Shown: positions 30,649-40,162 of the stretch, piece after piece
Position numbering within the stretch: the stretch's first letter is position 1
Layout: every line of letters starts with the position of its first letter
Source of the DNA: Comamonadaceae bacterium
GTDB taxonomy: Bacteria > Pseudomonadota > Gammaproteobacteria > Burkholderiales > Burkholderiaceae_C
DNA length: 64,000 nt
Reading direction: 5' to 3'
NCBI GenBank assembly: GCA_027486755.1
Contig: JAIXOM010000059.1
Span: forward strand, 1 to 64,000
Notes under the pieces: model-generated
Told to the model about the DNA's origin: nothing
Database searches by the model: none
Seen by the model: only the letters and a program-made list of their open reading frames with translations
Translations under genes and position numbers: made by a program

Positions 30649-31869
30649 ATGAGCATCGAAATGATGGAAATCGAGGAATTCAATCAGGGCACGCAGATCA
30701 AGGTGATTGGCGTGGGTGGCGGCGGCGGCAACGCGGTCGAGCACATGATCCTGACCCAGGTCCAGGGCGTGGAGTTCATCTGCGCCAACACCGACGCCCA
30801 GGCGCTCAACCGGGTGGGCGCTGAAAAAATCATCCAGCTCGGCGGCTCCGGCCTCGGTGCAGGCAGCCGGCCTGACAAGGGCCGGGAAGCGGCGGAGATG
30901 GCTGCTGACGAAATCCGTAACGCCATCGATGGTGCACACATGCTGTTCATCACCGCTGGCATGGGCGGCGGCACCGGCACGGGTGCGGCGCCGGTGATTG
31001 CACGCATCGCCAAGGAGATGGGTATCCTGACCGTGGGCGTGGTCACCAAACCCTTCGACTTTGAAGGCGGCCGGCGCATGTCCAATGCCGACGCCGGCTT
31101 GGCCGAGCTCGAGGCCAATGTGGACTCGCTGATCGTCGTGCTCAATGAAAAGCTGTTGGAGGTGCTCGGCGAGGACATCTCGCAGGACGAGGCTTTTGCC
31201 CATGCCAATGACGTACTCAAGAACGCCGTGGGCGGCATCGCAGAAATCATCAACGTACAGGCTCTGGTCAATGTCGACTTCGAGGACGTGCGCACGGTGA
31301 TGGGCGAGCCGGGCAAGGCCATGATGGGCACCGCCAAGGCCAGTGGCCCCGACCGTGCCCGCATTGCGGCTGAGCAGGCGGTGGCCTGCCCCTTGCTCGA
31401 CGGCGTGGACATGAATGGTGCCAAGGGCGTGTTGGTGCTCATTAGTGCAGCCAAGGGCTCGCTCAAGCTTAACGAGACCAAGCTGGCGATGAAGACCATC
31501 AGCGCTTTTGCGGCCAGCGATGCGCATGTGATTTACGGCACCGCCTACGACGAATCGCTGGGCGATGACATCCGGGTCACGGTGGTGGCCACCGGCCTGA
31601 ACCGCCAGGGCATGCGCCGCGCTGCCCCGCCTTTGCAAGTGATTCAGCGCACCGGCACCGACAACCTGCCGGCTCAGCCTGTGGCACTCGGGGGCGCCAT
31701 GGGAGCCGGTACTGGCACCGGCCTCGGTGCAGGTGGCTACCAGAACCTGGACGTGCCCAGCGTCTGGCGCAACAACCGCAGCCAGGCAGCGGCCAAGGTC
31801 GATGCGCTGGCCGCAGGCGGCATGGACGATCTGGAGATTCCGGCCTTTTTGCGCCGTCAGGCCGACTGA
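30649..31869 (+). CDS. ftsZ: Cell division GTPase FtsZ
   Basis: FtsZ is the tubulin-like GTPase that forms the Z ring. The 406-residue protein has the GTP motif GGGTGTGAAP beginning at 106, NTDAQAL, FDFEGGRR, and the C-terminal peptide DDLEIPAFLRRQAD that binds FtsA. A strong AAGGAGG lies five bases before the ATG. The 155-nt gap after ftsA contains TATAAA at 30583-30588, which may be part of a promoter, although the -35 is unclear. Confidence 0.98.
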   Translation: MSIEMMEIEEFNQGTQIKVIGVGGGGGNAVEHMILTQVQGVEFICANTDAQALNRVGAEKIIQLGGSGLGAGSRPDKGREAAEMAADEIRNAIDGAHMLFITAGMGGGTGTGAAPVIARIAKEMGILTVGVVTKPFDFEGGRRMSNADAGLAELEANVDSLIVVLNEKLLEVLGEDISQDEAFAHANDVLKNAVGGIAEIINVQALVNVDFEDVRTVMGEPGKAMMGTAKASGPDRARIAAEQAVACPLLDGVDMNGAKGVLVLISAAKGSLKLNETKLAMKTISAFAASDAHVIYGTAYDESLGDDIRVTVVATGLNRQGMRRAAPPLQVIQRTGTDNLPAQPVALGGAMGAGTGTGLGAGGYQNLDVPSVWRNNRSQAAAKVDALAAGGMDDLEIPAFLRRQAD

Positions 31870-31921
31870 GCGGCCGTCCCCCAAGCCACTAGGCTGATTG
31901 GGGCTGGGGTGATGGCCAGCA

Positions 31922-31950
31922 GCTATCGCGGCTATGAACGCCGCGATAGC
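31922..31950 (+). repeat. Perfect 11-bp inverted repeat between ftsZ and lpxC
   Basis: GCTATCGCGGC at 31922-31932 and GCCGCGATAGC at 31940-31950 form a hairpin with a seven-base loop. No T-tract follows, so it is not a typical intrinsic terminator. It may limit readthrough or protect the 3' end of ftsZ mRNA. Confidence 0.6.
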
Positions 31951-31971
31951 GCTCTGGGCAGGTCCTGCGCC

Positions 31972-31983
31972 TAAAATTAAAGC
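31972..31983 (+). promoter_or_regulatory. lpxC -10-like box, leaderless spacing
   Basis: TAAAAT at 31972-31977 is followed by six bases and ATG 31984. There is no Shine-Dalgarno sequence. Confidence 0.5.
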
Positions 31984-32907
31984 ATGTTGGCCCAACGTAC
32001 CCTTCGTTCCTTGACCCGCGCCGTCGGCGTGGGGCTGCACAGCGGCCAAAGGGTCGAGCTGACTTTAAGGCCAGCGCCGCCCGATACCGGTATCGTGTTT
32101 CGGCGCGTCGATTTGCCACAGCCGGTGGATATCGCGGTGTCGGCCACAGCGGTGACCGATACCCGACTGGCATCGACCATCTCCAGCGGCCAGGCGCGGG
32201 TTTTCACCGTCGAGCACCTGATGTCAGCTTGTGCCGGTTTGGGACTGGACAACCTCTACATCGACATCACCGCCGAAGAGGTGCCCATCCTCGACGGCTC
32301 GGCCGCCTCCTTTGTGTTCCTGTTGCAGTCGGCCGGCATCGCCGTGCAGACTGCGCCCAAGCGCTTTGTGCGCATGCTCGATACGGTGCGCGTCAGCGAT
32401 GGCGAAGGTGCCAATCTAAAGTGGGCGCAGCTGGCCCCCTACGAGGGCTACAAGCTGAGCTTTGAGATCGACTTCGACCATCCGGCGGTCGACTCCACCG
32501 GCCAGCGTGTGGAATTCGACATGGGGCTTAATTCCTATGTGCGCGATATCGCCCGCGCCCGCACCTTCGGCTTTACCAAAGACGTCGAGATGATGCGAGC
32601 CAACGGGCTGGCCCTGGGCGGCGGGCTGGACAACGCCATCGTGATGGACGACTACAAGGTGCTCAACGCCGAGGGCCTGCGCTATAACGACGAGTTCGTC
32701 AAACACAAGATCCTGGACGCCATGGGCGACCTGTTTTTGCTGGGCAAACCCCTGATCGGCGCCTACAGCGCATTTCGCTCGGGCCACGCGCTCAATAACA
32801 AGCTGCTACGGCATTTGCTGGAGCAGCCGCAGGCCTGGGAGGTGGTGAGCTTTGACGATGAGCGCCGGGCCCCGCGCGGCCTGGCCCAATTGGCCCCGGC
32901 CTGGTAG
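31984..32907 (+). CDS. lpxC: UDP-3-O-acyl-N-acetylglucosamine deacetylase
   Basis: LpxC is the zinc deacetylase at the committed step of lipid A synthesis. The 307-residue protein begins [21 protein letters not shown] and has zinc-ligand His78 in [36 protein letters not shown] with further His and Asp ligands, and [10 protein letters not shown] near the end. It sits after ftsZ, as in most proteobacteria. Confidence 0.97.
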   Translation: MLAQRTLRSLTRAVGVGLHSGQRVELTLRPAPPDTGIVFRRVDLPQPVDIAVSATAVTDTRLASTISSGQARVFTVEHLMSACAGLGLDNLYIDITAEEVPILDGSAASFVFLLQSAGIAVQTAPKRFVRMLDTVRVSDGEGANLKWAQLAPYEGYKLSFEIDFDHPAVDSTGQRVEFDMGLNSYVRDIARARTFGFTKDVEMMRANGLALGGGLDNAIVMDDYKVLNAEGLRYNDEFVKHKILDAMGDLFLLGKPLIGAYSAFRSGHALNNKLLRHLLEQPQAWEVVSFDDERRAPRGLAQLAPAW

Positions 32908-32918
32908 GCGCGGCGGCC

Positions 32919-33095
32919 ATGTTGCTCTTTCGCTGGCTGATCTTCTTGCTGCTCTTGGTGGCGGCCGTGTGCTTTGTGTTTTTCATCGCCACCGGCCGGC
33001 CGCATTACAAGCGCTGGGGTCTGGTGGTGCTCAAGTGGACCCTGATCGCGGCCCTTGGTTTTTTTGGCGTGCTCATCCTTGAGCGGGTGCTGTGA
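32919..33095 (+). CDS. Small two-segment membrane protein
   Basis: A 58-residue ORF starts at ATG 32919, 11 bases after lpxC. It begins MLLFRWLIFLLLLVAAVCF and has a short polar loop (TGRPHYKRWG), a second hydrophobic segment, and ends LERVL. Two membrane helices with a basic loop are predicted. I do not recognise the family. Its close spacing to lpxC suggests the same transcript. It ends 28 bases from the convergent ruvC. Confidence 0.65.
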   Translation: MLLFRWLIFLLLLVAAVCFVFFIATGRPHYKRWGLVVLKWTLIAALGFFGVLILERVL

Positions 33096-33123
33096 GCCCC
33101 CGTTTTGCCTTGAGCGATTTTGA

Positions 33124-33696
33124 TCAGCGCAGCCGGCTGTCGCGGTAGCGGCGCTGTACCGACTGCGCATCGCTGGCACCGGCAGCCACGCGGGCGCGCT
33201 GCAGGCGGTCCAGGGAGGCGCCCACCTGGGCATGGGTGATGGCCAGCCCCAGGGCGTCGGCGGCGTCGGGCCCAGGCAGGCCGGGCAGCTTGAGCAGGCG
33301 CATCACCATCTGTTGCACCTCGGCCTTGCCGGCCCGGCCATGACCGGCCACCGCTTTTTTCAGTTGCAAAGCGGTGTATTCGTGCACTGTCAGCTCCTTG
33401 TGCACCAGGGCGGTCACGCAGGCACCGCGCGCCTGCCCTAGCTTCAAGGTGGCCTGCGGGTCCGTGTTGACGAACACAATCTCAACCACCGCCACCTGGG
33501 GCTGGTAGCGCTCACCGACTGCGCAGACCCCGTCGAAAAGCACCTTCAGTCGCTCGGGCAGGCTGCGCCCGGCCTCGGTGCGCACGGTGCCGCTGGCCAC
33601 ATAGCCGAGCTGCGTACCTTGAACATCGATCACGCCAAAACCGGTTACCTGCAGGCCCGGGTCTATGCCTAGGATGCGAATACTCTGGCTGCTCAT
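33124..33696 (-). CDS. ruvC: Holliday junction endonuclease RuvC
   Basis: RuvC cuts Holliday junctions with RuvAB. The 190-residue protein starts [21 protein letters not shown] and carries the catalytic acidic residues in IDPG, VVEIVF and [12 protein letters not shown]. It overlaps the mtgA stop by four bases, so the two are coupled. The C-terminal tail is about 15 residues longer than in E. coli. Confidence 0.96.
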   Translation of the reverse strand: MSSQSIRILGIDPGLQVTGFGVIDVQGTQLGYVASGTVRTEAGRSLPERLKVLFDGVCAVGERYQPQVAVVEIVFVNTDPQATLKLGQARGACVTALVHKELTVHEYTALQLKKAVAGHGRAGKAEVQQMVMRLLKLPGLPGPDAADALGLAITHAQVGASLDRLQRARVAAGASDAQSVQRRYRDSRLR

Positions 33697-34463
33697 GGCA
33701 GGTCCACCCGGGTCATGCGCACGGTGATCACCTGGGCGCGTTCAGACAGATAGCCCGAATTGGCGCGCTTTTCAAAATAGCGCGGTCGGGGCAACATCAC
33801 CGCCAGCCGTGCAGCTTCGTAGTTCGTCAGCCGGGTCGCGCTCTTGCGGTAGTAATGCTGCGCCGCCGCCTCCGCGCCAAAGATGCCTTCGCCCCATTCG
33901 ACGCTGTTGAGGTAAATCTCCAGAATGCGCTGCTTGCTCAGCACAGCTTCGAGCATCAGCGTGAGCGCCAGCTCTTGCGCCTTGCGCGGCAGGGTGCGCT
34001 CGCCCGAGAGGAACAGGTTCTTGGCCAGCTGCTGGGTGATGGTCGAGCCGCCGATGATTTTTGGCGCGGGCACAGGCGGGGGCGCTTTAGCGGCAGTGTC
34101 CTGCCGCCCGGCCTTGCGCCGTGCTTGTTCGGCGCGGCGAGCTACTTCCTGCTCGGCCTTTTGGTTTTTCTCCCAGGCTTTTTCCAGGGCCTCGAGGTCG
34201 ACCCCATCGTGCTCGGTGAAGCTGGCGTCTTCCGAGGCGATGACGGCGCGCTTGAGCGAGTCGGCGATTTTGTCGTAGGGCACCCATTGCTGGCGCCACA
34301 GCAGTTGGCCGGTGCTTTGCACCACCCGGTGGGCCTCGGCCCGCTGAAAACTGGTGGACTCAGGGTCTATCCAGCGCATCAGCACAATGCGGCCGGCAAA
34401 GTACAGCTGCAAGCACAGCAGTGCCAGTAGCAAAACGCTCAATAGCCGCAGCACGATCTTCAT
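33693..34463 (-). CDS. mtgA: Monofunctional peptidoglycan glycosyltransferase
   Basis: MtgA polymerises lipid II into glycan strands without transpeptidation. The 256-residue protein has an N-terminal membrane anchor and the GT51 motifs [44 protein letters not shown] and [21 protein letters not shown] charged, Ala/Pro-rich insert of about 35 residues separates the first two motifs and is absent from E. coli MtgA. It lies 14 bases downstream of the broken RNase gene. Confidence 0.93.
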   Translation of the reverse strand: MKIVLRLLSVLLLALLCLQLYFAGRIVLMRWIDPESTSFQRAEAHRVVQSTGQLLWRQQWVPYDKIADSLKRAVIASEDASFTEHDGVDLEALEKAWEKNQKAEQEVARRAEQARRKAGRQDTAAKAPPPVPAPKIIGGSTITQQLAKNLFLSGERTLPRKAQELALTLMLEAVLSKQRILEIYLNSVEWGEGIFGAEAAAQHYYRKSATRLTNYEAARLAVMLPRPRYFEKRANSGYLSERAQVITVRMTRVDLP

Positions 34464-34477
34464 GGTGCGGCTGCTGT

Positions 34478-36553
34478 TCAGAGCGGCTGGCGAGGCTGCG
34501 CCGGATCGCCTGGCTGCTCGTCGGCGCAGGCCTCGCCTTCGGCCGGGCTCAGGTCGACCGCGATCGAGATCGGGCCGGCCGCAAATTCCGATTCGCCGCC
34601 TTCGAGCTCCTCTTCGTCGATGCCGCCACCGGCGGCCTGGTCCAGCCTTTCAATGACGGTACCCGTCACGCTCAGCGTGATCTCGTCAATATCGCCCAGC
34701 CGCACCCGCACCGCAACGCCGCGGGCCAGGCCCTGGGCGCCGGCGGCCGGCAGCACCAGCGGCAAGGTATCGGCACGCACCAGGTCGTCCTTGATGACAG
34801 TGGCGGTCAGCTCTCTGACGCCCTGCTGCTGCAAGTGGCGCAGGGTCCAGTAGCGTTCGATGCTGGCCTGGTAGGCGTTGTAGGCGCCGTAGGCCGCGTC
34901 GAAGGCCGAGATGATGGAAAACAGCTCCGCGTCCTTGGGCTTGAAGGGGGCGGCCAGCGCAGCGGTGGCGCCATGGCGCGCGCAGGCGATGATCTGCCAC
35001 TGGTTGACCAGATCCACATAGCGGCGCAGAGGCGAGGTGCTCCAGGCATAAGCCGGCACGCCCAGTCCAGCGTGGGGCAGAGCCTTGGTGCCCATGCGCA
35101 CCTTCACGCCGGGCGCCATGCTGGCTTGGCTGCGGTAGATGCCGGGCACGCCCAGCTCGGCCAGCCACAGGCCCCAACTGCGGTTGGCCAAAATCATGGC
35201 CTAAGCCACGATCAGATCGAGCGGCGCGCCGCGTTGGCGCAGGCCTATGCTCACCACCTCGTGGCCACTGGGCTCCTGGCCCTGCGGCTGATCGAGGCGG
35301 AAGGTGTAGTCGGGGCGGTTGAAGCTTTCCGGCTTGCCGCGCACCTGCTCGCGATCGGCCTTGAGCTGTTTGGCCAGCCGGTGTAGCAGGCGCAGCTCGG
35401 CGCCCCATGGCGGCTCGCCTTCTGTAGCCGGCCGGGCAAAGAAGTCTTCGTTGAAGACGCCATCGAGTTGGTCGTGCCGCAGGTTCTCTGCAATCGGCAC
35501 CCGCTCGATGCGTGTTTGGCTGTCTAGTATCTGCAAGCTCTCTTCATCCAGGCTCACATACAAAGAGACGGCCGGGCAGTCGCGCCCGGCCTGCAGGGTG
35601 TAGCTTTGCACCACCTCATCGGGCAGCATGGTCAGCTTGTGACCGGGCATGTAAACGGTCGACAGCCGCGCGCGGCCAAGCTGGTCAATCGCATCGCCCG
35701 GCTGCAGCGCCAGCGCAGGTGCGGCAATGTGTATGCCCAGCTTGACCGTGCCCGAACCCAGGCCCTGTATCGACAGCGCATCGTCGATCTCGGTGGTGCT
35801 GGAGTCGTCAATGGAAAAAGCGCGCACTGGCGCCAGCGGCAGGTCCTGCCCCACGCTGGGCGCTTGCAGCGGCGGGAATTGGGTGCCCTTGGGAAAACTG
35901 TCGAACAGAAAACGGCGCCAGTGAAACTGGTAGGCCGAGGTGATGGCCCCGGCCTGCTGCAGCAGGTCCAGCGGCGCCTTGTGTGACTGCTGCGCCGCCA
36001 GCACCACCGCCTTGTATTCGGGGCTGTTCTTGTCGGGCTTGAACAAGATGCGGTAGAGCTGATCGGTAATTGGCGCCGGGCAGCGGCCTGCGGCCAACTC
36101 GCCGGCCCAGGTCTCAATTTGCGCGGCAATTTGCTTGCGCTTTTCAATGGCGGCCAGGGCCTGCTGCAAGATCTCGGCCGATGCCTTCTTGAAGCGGCCC
36201 TTGCCGGCGCGGCGAAAGTAATGCGGCGCCTCGTACAAGGCCATCAATGCGCCCGCTTGTTGCGTCGGCGAAGGCGCCTGGCTGGGGTCGAAATACTCGC
36301 GGGCCAGGTCGGCAAAGCCGAATTCGTCCTCGCTGGCAAACTCCCAAGCCAGGTCCAGGTCGATTTCAGCGGCCAGTTGCGCACCGGCCTTCATCAAGTC
36401 AGCCGGCGCGGGCTTGTCAAACTGGATCAGCGCATGCGCGGCCTTGACCTTCACACGCTTGCCTGAATCGAGCTCGACCTGCAGCGAAGCGTCTGCCTGC
36501 GTCAGGATGCGGCCCGCATGAAACTTGCCGGCGTCTTCAAATAGTACGTACAA
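34478..36553 (-). pseudogene. RNase II-family (RNB domain) exoribonuclease interrupted by an in-frame TAG
   Basis: Two adjacent frames, 36553-35201 (450 residues) and 35197-34478 (239 residues), are in the same register and separated only by TAG (35203-35201) and one Ala codon. The joined product of about 690 residues is a normal RNB exoribonuclease: catalytic-site FSIDDSSTTEIDDALSI, PGHKLTMLPDEVVQSY, then after the stop the conserved TSPLRRYVDLVNQWQ and an S1-like end. The stop falls in LDLIVA-stop-AMILANRSWG where Glu (GAG) is expected, so a single G-to-T change explains it. The first half alone lacks the conserved C-terminal catalytic Arg motif. The start is TTG 36553 with AAGGTG upstream. 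Sequencing error or readthrough cannot be excluded. Confidence 0.8.
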
Positions 36554-36679
36554 ATGGGCACCTTTTCGGGGAGGGGCTAGTGTAGTGGCGAGGCCCGAGG
36601 TGGAGGAATGCCTCTGGGTCAGGGTTTACGGATTGCTTGCTTAGAAAGCATCGGTTCGCCGCCGTTACATCGCCAGGTT

Positions 36680-37309
36680 TCAGCTCTGTAGCCCAAGATG
36701 AGTCAGGATTGCGGCCAGGTGCTGGTCAAAGTCGCTCAGCGCATGGTCGCTGCCTTCGATGAGGCGCAAGCGGCACTGGGCATAGCGGGCCTGCATCTCG
36801 CGCCAATCGAGCACCTCGTCGCCGGTGGCGATGACGGCCAGCAGGCGCTCGGGCTCGCGCAGCGGGCCGGCCTGTAGCGCCCGTAGCTCATCCACAAAAT
36901 GCGGCTCGAAGTAAAACCGCTCGCTCGGATCATGCCAGGCGGTCTGCTCGCCGATGTACCGCGCCAGGTCGCGGGCCGGTTCCACCGCTGGATTGAGCAG
37001 CACCGCCCGGCAAGAGCGCTGCTGCGCCAGCCAGGTGGCGTAGTAGCCGCCGAGTGAAGAACCTATGACGGCCATGGTCGCTGAAGGCCAGTCGCGGGTG
37101 CCGGCCTCGATCAGATGCGCCGCCTCGCGGGGCGAGGGCGGCAGCTGCGGGCACCACCAGTGCAGCGCGGGGAACCGCTGCGCGACAAGCGCGGCCATCG
37201 TGCGTGCCTTCATGGACTGCGGCGAGGAGCGAAAGCCGTGCAGGTAGAGCAGGTGGGTGGTGGGGGGCAATGCCGGCATGAGTTGCATTGTGTGCGACTG
37301 AGCTTGCAT
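36680..37309 (-). CDS. YqiA/YcfP-type alpha/beta-hydrolase (esterase)
   Basis: ATG 37309 has GGAG six bases upstream and gives 209 residues; the frame is open further but overlaps the rodA promoter and has no homology. The fold is alpha/beta hydrolase: LLYLHGFRSSPQS, the nucleophile elbow GSSLGGYYATWLA, then a late Asp in ATGDEVLDWREM and His in GSDHALSDF. YqiA-type proteins are small esterases of uncertain substrate. It diverges from rodA. Confidence 0.88.
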   Translation of the reverse strand: MQAQSHTMQLMPALPPTTHLLYLHGFRSSPQSMKARTMAALVAQRFPALHWWCPQLPPSPREAAHLIEAGTRDWPSATMAVIGSSLGGYYATWLAQQRSCRAVLLNPAVEPARDLARYIGEQTAWHDPSERFYFEPHFVDELRALQAGPLREPERLLAVIATGDEVLDWREMQARYAQCRLRLIEGSDHALSDFDQHLAAILTHLGLQS

Positions 37310-37334
37310 CGGCGGTCTCCATCTCCTGCGCTGT

Positions 37335-37346
37335 GATAATCCCCGC
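37335..37346 (+). promoter_or_regulatory. rodA -10-like box, leaderless spacing
   Basis: GATAAT at 37335-37340 with TG one base upstream (extended -10 form), then six bases and ATG 37347. No Shine-Dalgarno sequence is present. Confidence 0.55.
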
Positions 37347-38501
37347 ATGTCCTCCGTCCTCGAAAAGCCCTCACTCTGGCGGCGCGTCTCGCCGCTTTGG
37401 AATGGGCTCGATCCGACCTTGATGGCCGCCACTGTGGTGTTGGCTATGGCGGGTATGGTCATCATGTATTCCTCGGGCTATGACCACGGCACCCGCTTTG
37501 TCGACCATGGCCGCAACATGATTTTGGCGGGCATCATCATGCTGACGGTGGCGCAGGTGCCGCCGCAGCGTTTGATGAGTTTGGCTTTGCCGCTTTACGC
37601 TCTGGGTGTGGCCCTGCTGGTGGCGGTGGCCTTGTTTGGCATCACCAAGAAGGGCGCGACCCGCTGGATCAATGTGGGGGTGGTGATTCAGCCCAGCGAA
37701 ATCCTCAAGATTGCGGTGCCGCTGATGCTGGCCTGGTGGTTTCACAAGCGCGAGGGACAGTTGCGGCCGCTGGACTTTGCTGCTGCCGCCTTGTTGCTGG
37801 CCCTGCCGGCTGTGCTGATCATGAGGCAGCCCGACTTGGGCACTGCTTTGCTGGTGATGGCCGCTGGCCTGTCGGTCATCTTCTTTGCCGGTCTGAGTTG
37901 GCGCCTGGTGGTGCCGCCGCTGGTGCTCGCGCTGGTGGGCATGGTCTTGCTGGTGGTGTTTGAGCCGCAGCTGTGCGCCCCGGGCAACGATTGGCCCTTG
38001 CTGCGGGCCTATCAGCAGCAGCGCATTTGCACCTTGCTCGATCCCAGCCGCGACCCGCTGGGCAAGGGCTTTCACATCATTCAGGGCATGATCGCGATAG
38101 GCTCTGGCGGGTTTTTCGGCAAGGGTTTCATGGCGGGCACGCAGACCCACCTGGAATTCATTCCGGAGCGCACCACTGACTTCATTTTTGCCGCCTATGC
38201 CGAGGAGTTTGGCCTGCTGGGCACGCTGGCGCTGATCGTGGCCTTTGCTTTCCTGATCCTGCGCGGCCTGGCCATTGCGCTGGAAGCTTCGACGGTGTTC
38301 TCGCGTCTGCTGGCCGGTGCGATCACCATGATTTTCTTTACCTACGCGTTTGTGAACATGGGCATGGTCAGCGGCATCTTGCCGGTGGTGGGCGTGCCTT
38401 TGCCCTTCATCAGCTACGGCGGCACCGCCATGGTCACCCTGGGTCTGGCCCTGGGCATGCTGCTTTCAATTGCGCGGGCCAAGCGCCTGGTGCAGACCTG
38501 A
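37347..38501 (+). CDS. rodA: Rod-shape peptidoglycan glycosyltransferase RodA
   Basis: RodA is the SEDS polymerase of the elongasome, working with PBP2. The 384-residue protein has about ten membrane segments and the motifs GATRWINVGVVIQPSEILK, RQPDLGTALLV, ERTTDFIFAAYAEEFG and GVPLPFISYGGTAM. It differs from the FtsW encoded at 23771 by its shorter N-terminus and these RodA-type signatures. The usual mreBCD and PBP2 neighbours are not next to it here. Confidence 0.93.
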   Translation: MSSVLEKPSLWRRVSPLWNGLDPTLMAATVVLAMAGMVIMYSSGYDHGTRFVDHGRNMILAGIIMLTVAQVPPQRLMSLALPLYALGVALLVAVALFGITKKGATRWINVGVVIQPSEILKIAVPLMLAWWFHKREGQLRPLDFAAAALLLALPAVLIMRQPDLGTALLVMAAGLSVIFFAGLSWRLVVPPLVLALVGMVLLVVFEPQLCAPGNDWPLLRAYQQQRICTLLDPSRDPLGKGFHIIQGMIAIGSGGFFGKGFMAGTQTHLEFIPERTTDFIFAAYAEEFGLLGTLALIVAFAFLILRGLAIALEASTVFSRLLAGAITMIFFTYAFVNMGMVSGILPVVGVPLPFISYGGTAMVTLGLALGMLLSIARAKRLVQT

Positions 38502-38563
38502 GCTCAGCCTGGTACCGCCGAGCCAAAATCAACCTTGGCAGGAGCCGGTGCTTTGGCCCTTCC

Positions 38564-38575
38564 TACAATGGTCTC
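38564..38575 (+). promoter_or_regulatory. tldD -10-like box, leaderless spacing
   Basis: TACAAT at 38564-38569, six bases, then ATG 38576. No Shine-Dalgarno sequence and no well-placed -35 were found. Confidence 0.5.
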
Positions 38576-40096
38576 ATGAACAGTCTTAACTCATCTGCCG
38601 CCTCAGGGCGCGCCCCTCTGGCCAGCGACCTGCCCAGCTCTACCAGCACCCGCGAGCGCCTGCGCATTGCCGAGCGCTTATTGCTGGAGCCTTTTGGGCT
38701 GGGCCGGGCCCAGCTCGCTAAGGCCTTGGCTGAAATCAGCATGCGGGGTGCCGACGACGCCGACCTTTACTTTCAGTACACCCGCAGCGAGGGCTGGAGC
38801 TTGGAGGAGGGCATTGTCAAGACCGGCTCCTTCAGCATCGACCAGGGGGTGGGTGTGCGCGCGGTCAGCGGTGAGAAAACCGCTTTTGCCTACTCTGACG
38901 ACATCTCCGAGGCCAGCCTGCTCGATGCAGCGCGCACCGTGCGCAGCATCACCAGTAGCGGCGGCCATCGTCGGGTTAAGACGGGCGCGCCGCGCATCAA
39001 GGTCGCGCCCAGCCGCTCGCTGTATGGGGGGCTGGACCCCATCACCACCATGGACAGCACCAGCAAGGTGGCTTTGCTGGAGAAGGTTGAGCGACTGGCC
39101 AAGGCCAAAGACAAGCGCATCGTCCAGGTGATGGCAGGCTTGGCTATGGAGTACGACGTGGTGTTGGTGGCCCGCGCCGACGGCACGCTGGCGGCCGACG
39201 TGCGCCCCTTGGTGCGGCTGAGCCTGACCGTGATTGCCGAACACAAGGGCCGCCGCGAGATGGGTTCGGCCGGCGGCGGCGGGCGCTTTGGTCTGGCTTA
39301 TTTCGACGACGCATTGGTCAGCGAATATGTGGATGAAGCGGTTCAGGGTGCGCTGTCCAACCTCAAGGCCAGGGCGGCGCCGGCCGGCGAGATGACGGTG
39401 GTGCTCGGGCCAGGCTGGCCCGGCGTTTTGCTGCACGAGGCGGTCGGTCATGGCCTGGAGGGCGACTTCAACCGCAAGGGCTCGAGCGCATTTGCAGGCC
39501 GTATCGGCCAGCGGGTGGCGGCCAAGGGCGTGACGGTGCTCGACGACGGCACCATCGCCGACCGCCGCGGCTCGCTGAACATCGACGACGAAGGCCATGT
39601 CAGTCAGCGCAATGTGCTGATCGAAGACGGTATTTTGCAGGGCTATATCCAGGACTCGCTCAACGCCCGCTTGATGAAGGTCAAGGCGACCGGCAATGGC
39701 CGGCGCGAGAGCTATGCCCATCTGCCCATGCCGCGCATGACCAACACGTACATGCTGGGTGGCGACAAGGCGCCCGAGGAAATCGTGGCCAGCATTAAGA
39801 AGGGCTTGTATGCCACCAACTTCGGTGGCGGCCAGGTGGACATCACCTCGGGCAAGTTCGTCTTTTCGGCCAGCCAGGCCTACTGGGTGGAAAACGGCAA
39901 GATCCAGTACCCGGTCAAGGGTGCGACCCTGGTGGGCAACGGCCCGGATGCGCTGACCCGGGTCAGCATGATCGGCAACGACATGCGGCTCGACTCGGGT
40001 GTCGGCACCTGCGGCAAGGAAGGCCAGAGCGTGCCGGTGGGCGTGGGCCAGCCGACTTTGCGTATCGACGGACTGACGGTGGGCGGCACTGCCTGA
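38576..40096 (+). CDS. tldD: Metalloprotease TldD
   Basis: TldD, with its partner TldE/PmbA, forms a zinc protease that trims unfolded peptides and some modified peptides. The 506-residue protein has the zinc motif in LLHEAVGHGLEGDFNRKG (HExxxH), the substrate-site regions YFQYTRSEGWSLEEG and GVGVRAVSGEKTAFAY, and the C-terminal GVGTCGKEGQSVPVGVGQP. The partner gene is not in this window. The N-terminus is about 25 residues longer than the E. coli protein. Confidence 0.95.
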   Translation: MNSLNSSAASGRAPLASDLPSSTSTRERLRIAERLLLEPFGLGRAQLAKALAEISMRGADDADLYFQYTRSEGWSLEEGIVKTGSFSIDQGVGVRAVSGEKTAFAYSDDISEASLLDAARTVRSITSSGGHRRVKTGAPRIKVAPSRSLYGGLDPITTMDSTSKVALLEKVERLAKAKDKRIVQVMAGLAMEYDVVLVARADGTLAADVRPLVRLSLTVIAEHKGRREMGSAGGGGRFGLAYFDDALVSEYVDEAVQGALSNLKARAAPAGEMTVVLGPGWPGVLLHEAVGHGLEGDFNRKGSSAFAGRIGQRVAAKGVTVLDDGTIADRRGSLNIDDEGHVSQRNVLIEDGILQGYIQDSLNARLMKVKATGNGRRESYAHLPMPRMTNTYMLGGDKAPEEIVASIKKGLYATNFGGGQVDITSGKFVFSASQAYWVENGKIQYPVKGATLVGNGPDALTRVSMIGNDMRLDSGVGTCGKEGQSVPVGVGQPTLRIDGLTVGGTA

Positions 40097-40100
40097 AGTA

Positions 40101-40145
40101 AGCGGGCGCCTGGCTGGGCCTAGCGTTCTGCTGTTGGCGCCCGCT
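40101..40145 (+). repeat. 10-bp inverted repeat after tldD
   Basis: AGCGGGCGCC at 40101-40110 and GGCGCCCGCT at 40136-40145 are exact complements with a 25-base loop, and no T-tract follows. A weak or Rho-aided end of the tldD transcript is possible. Confidence 0.4.
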
Positions 40146-40162
40146 GAGTTCAAACGCCAGAC

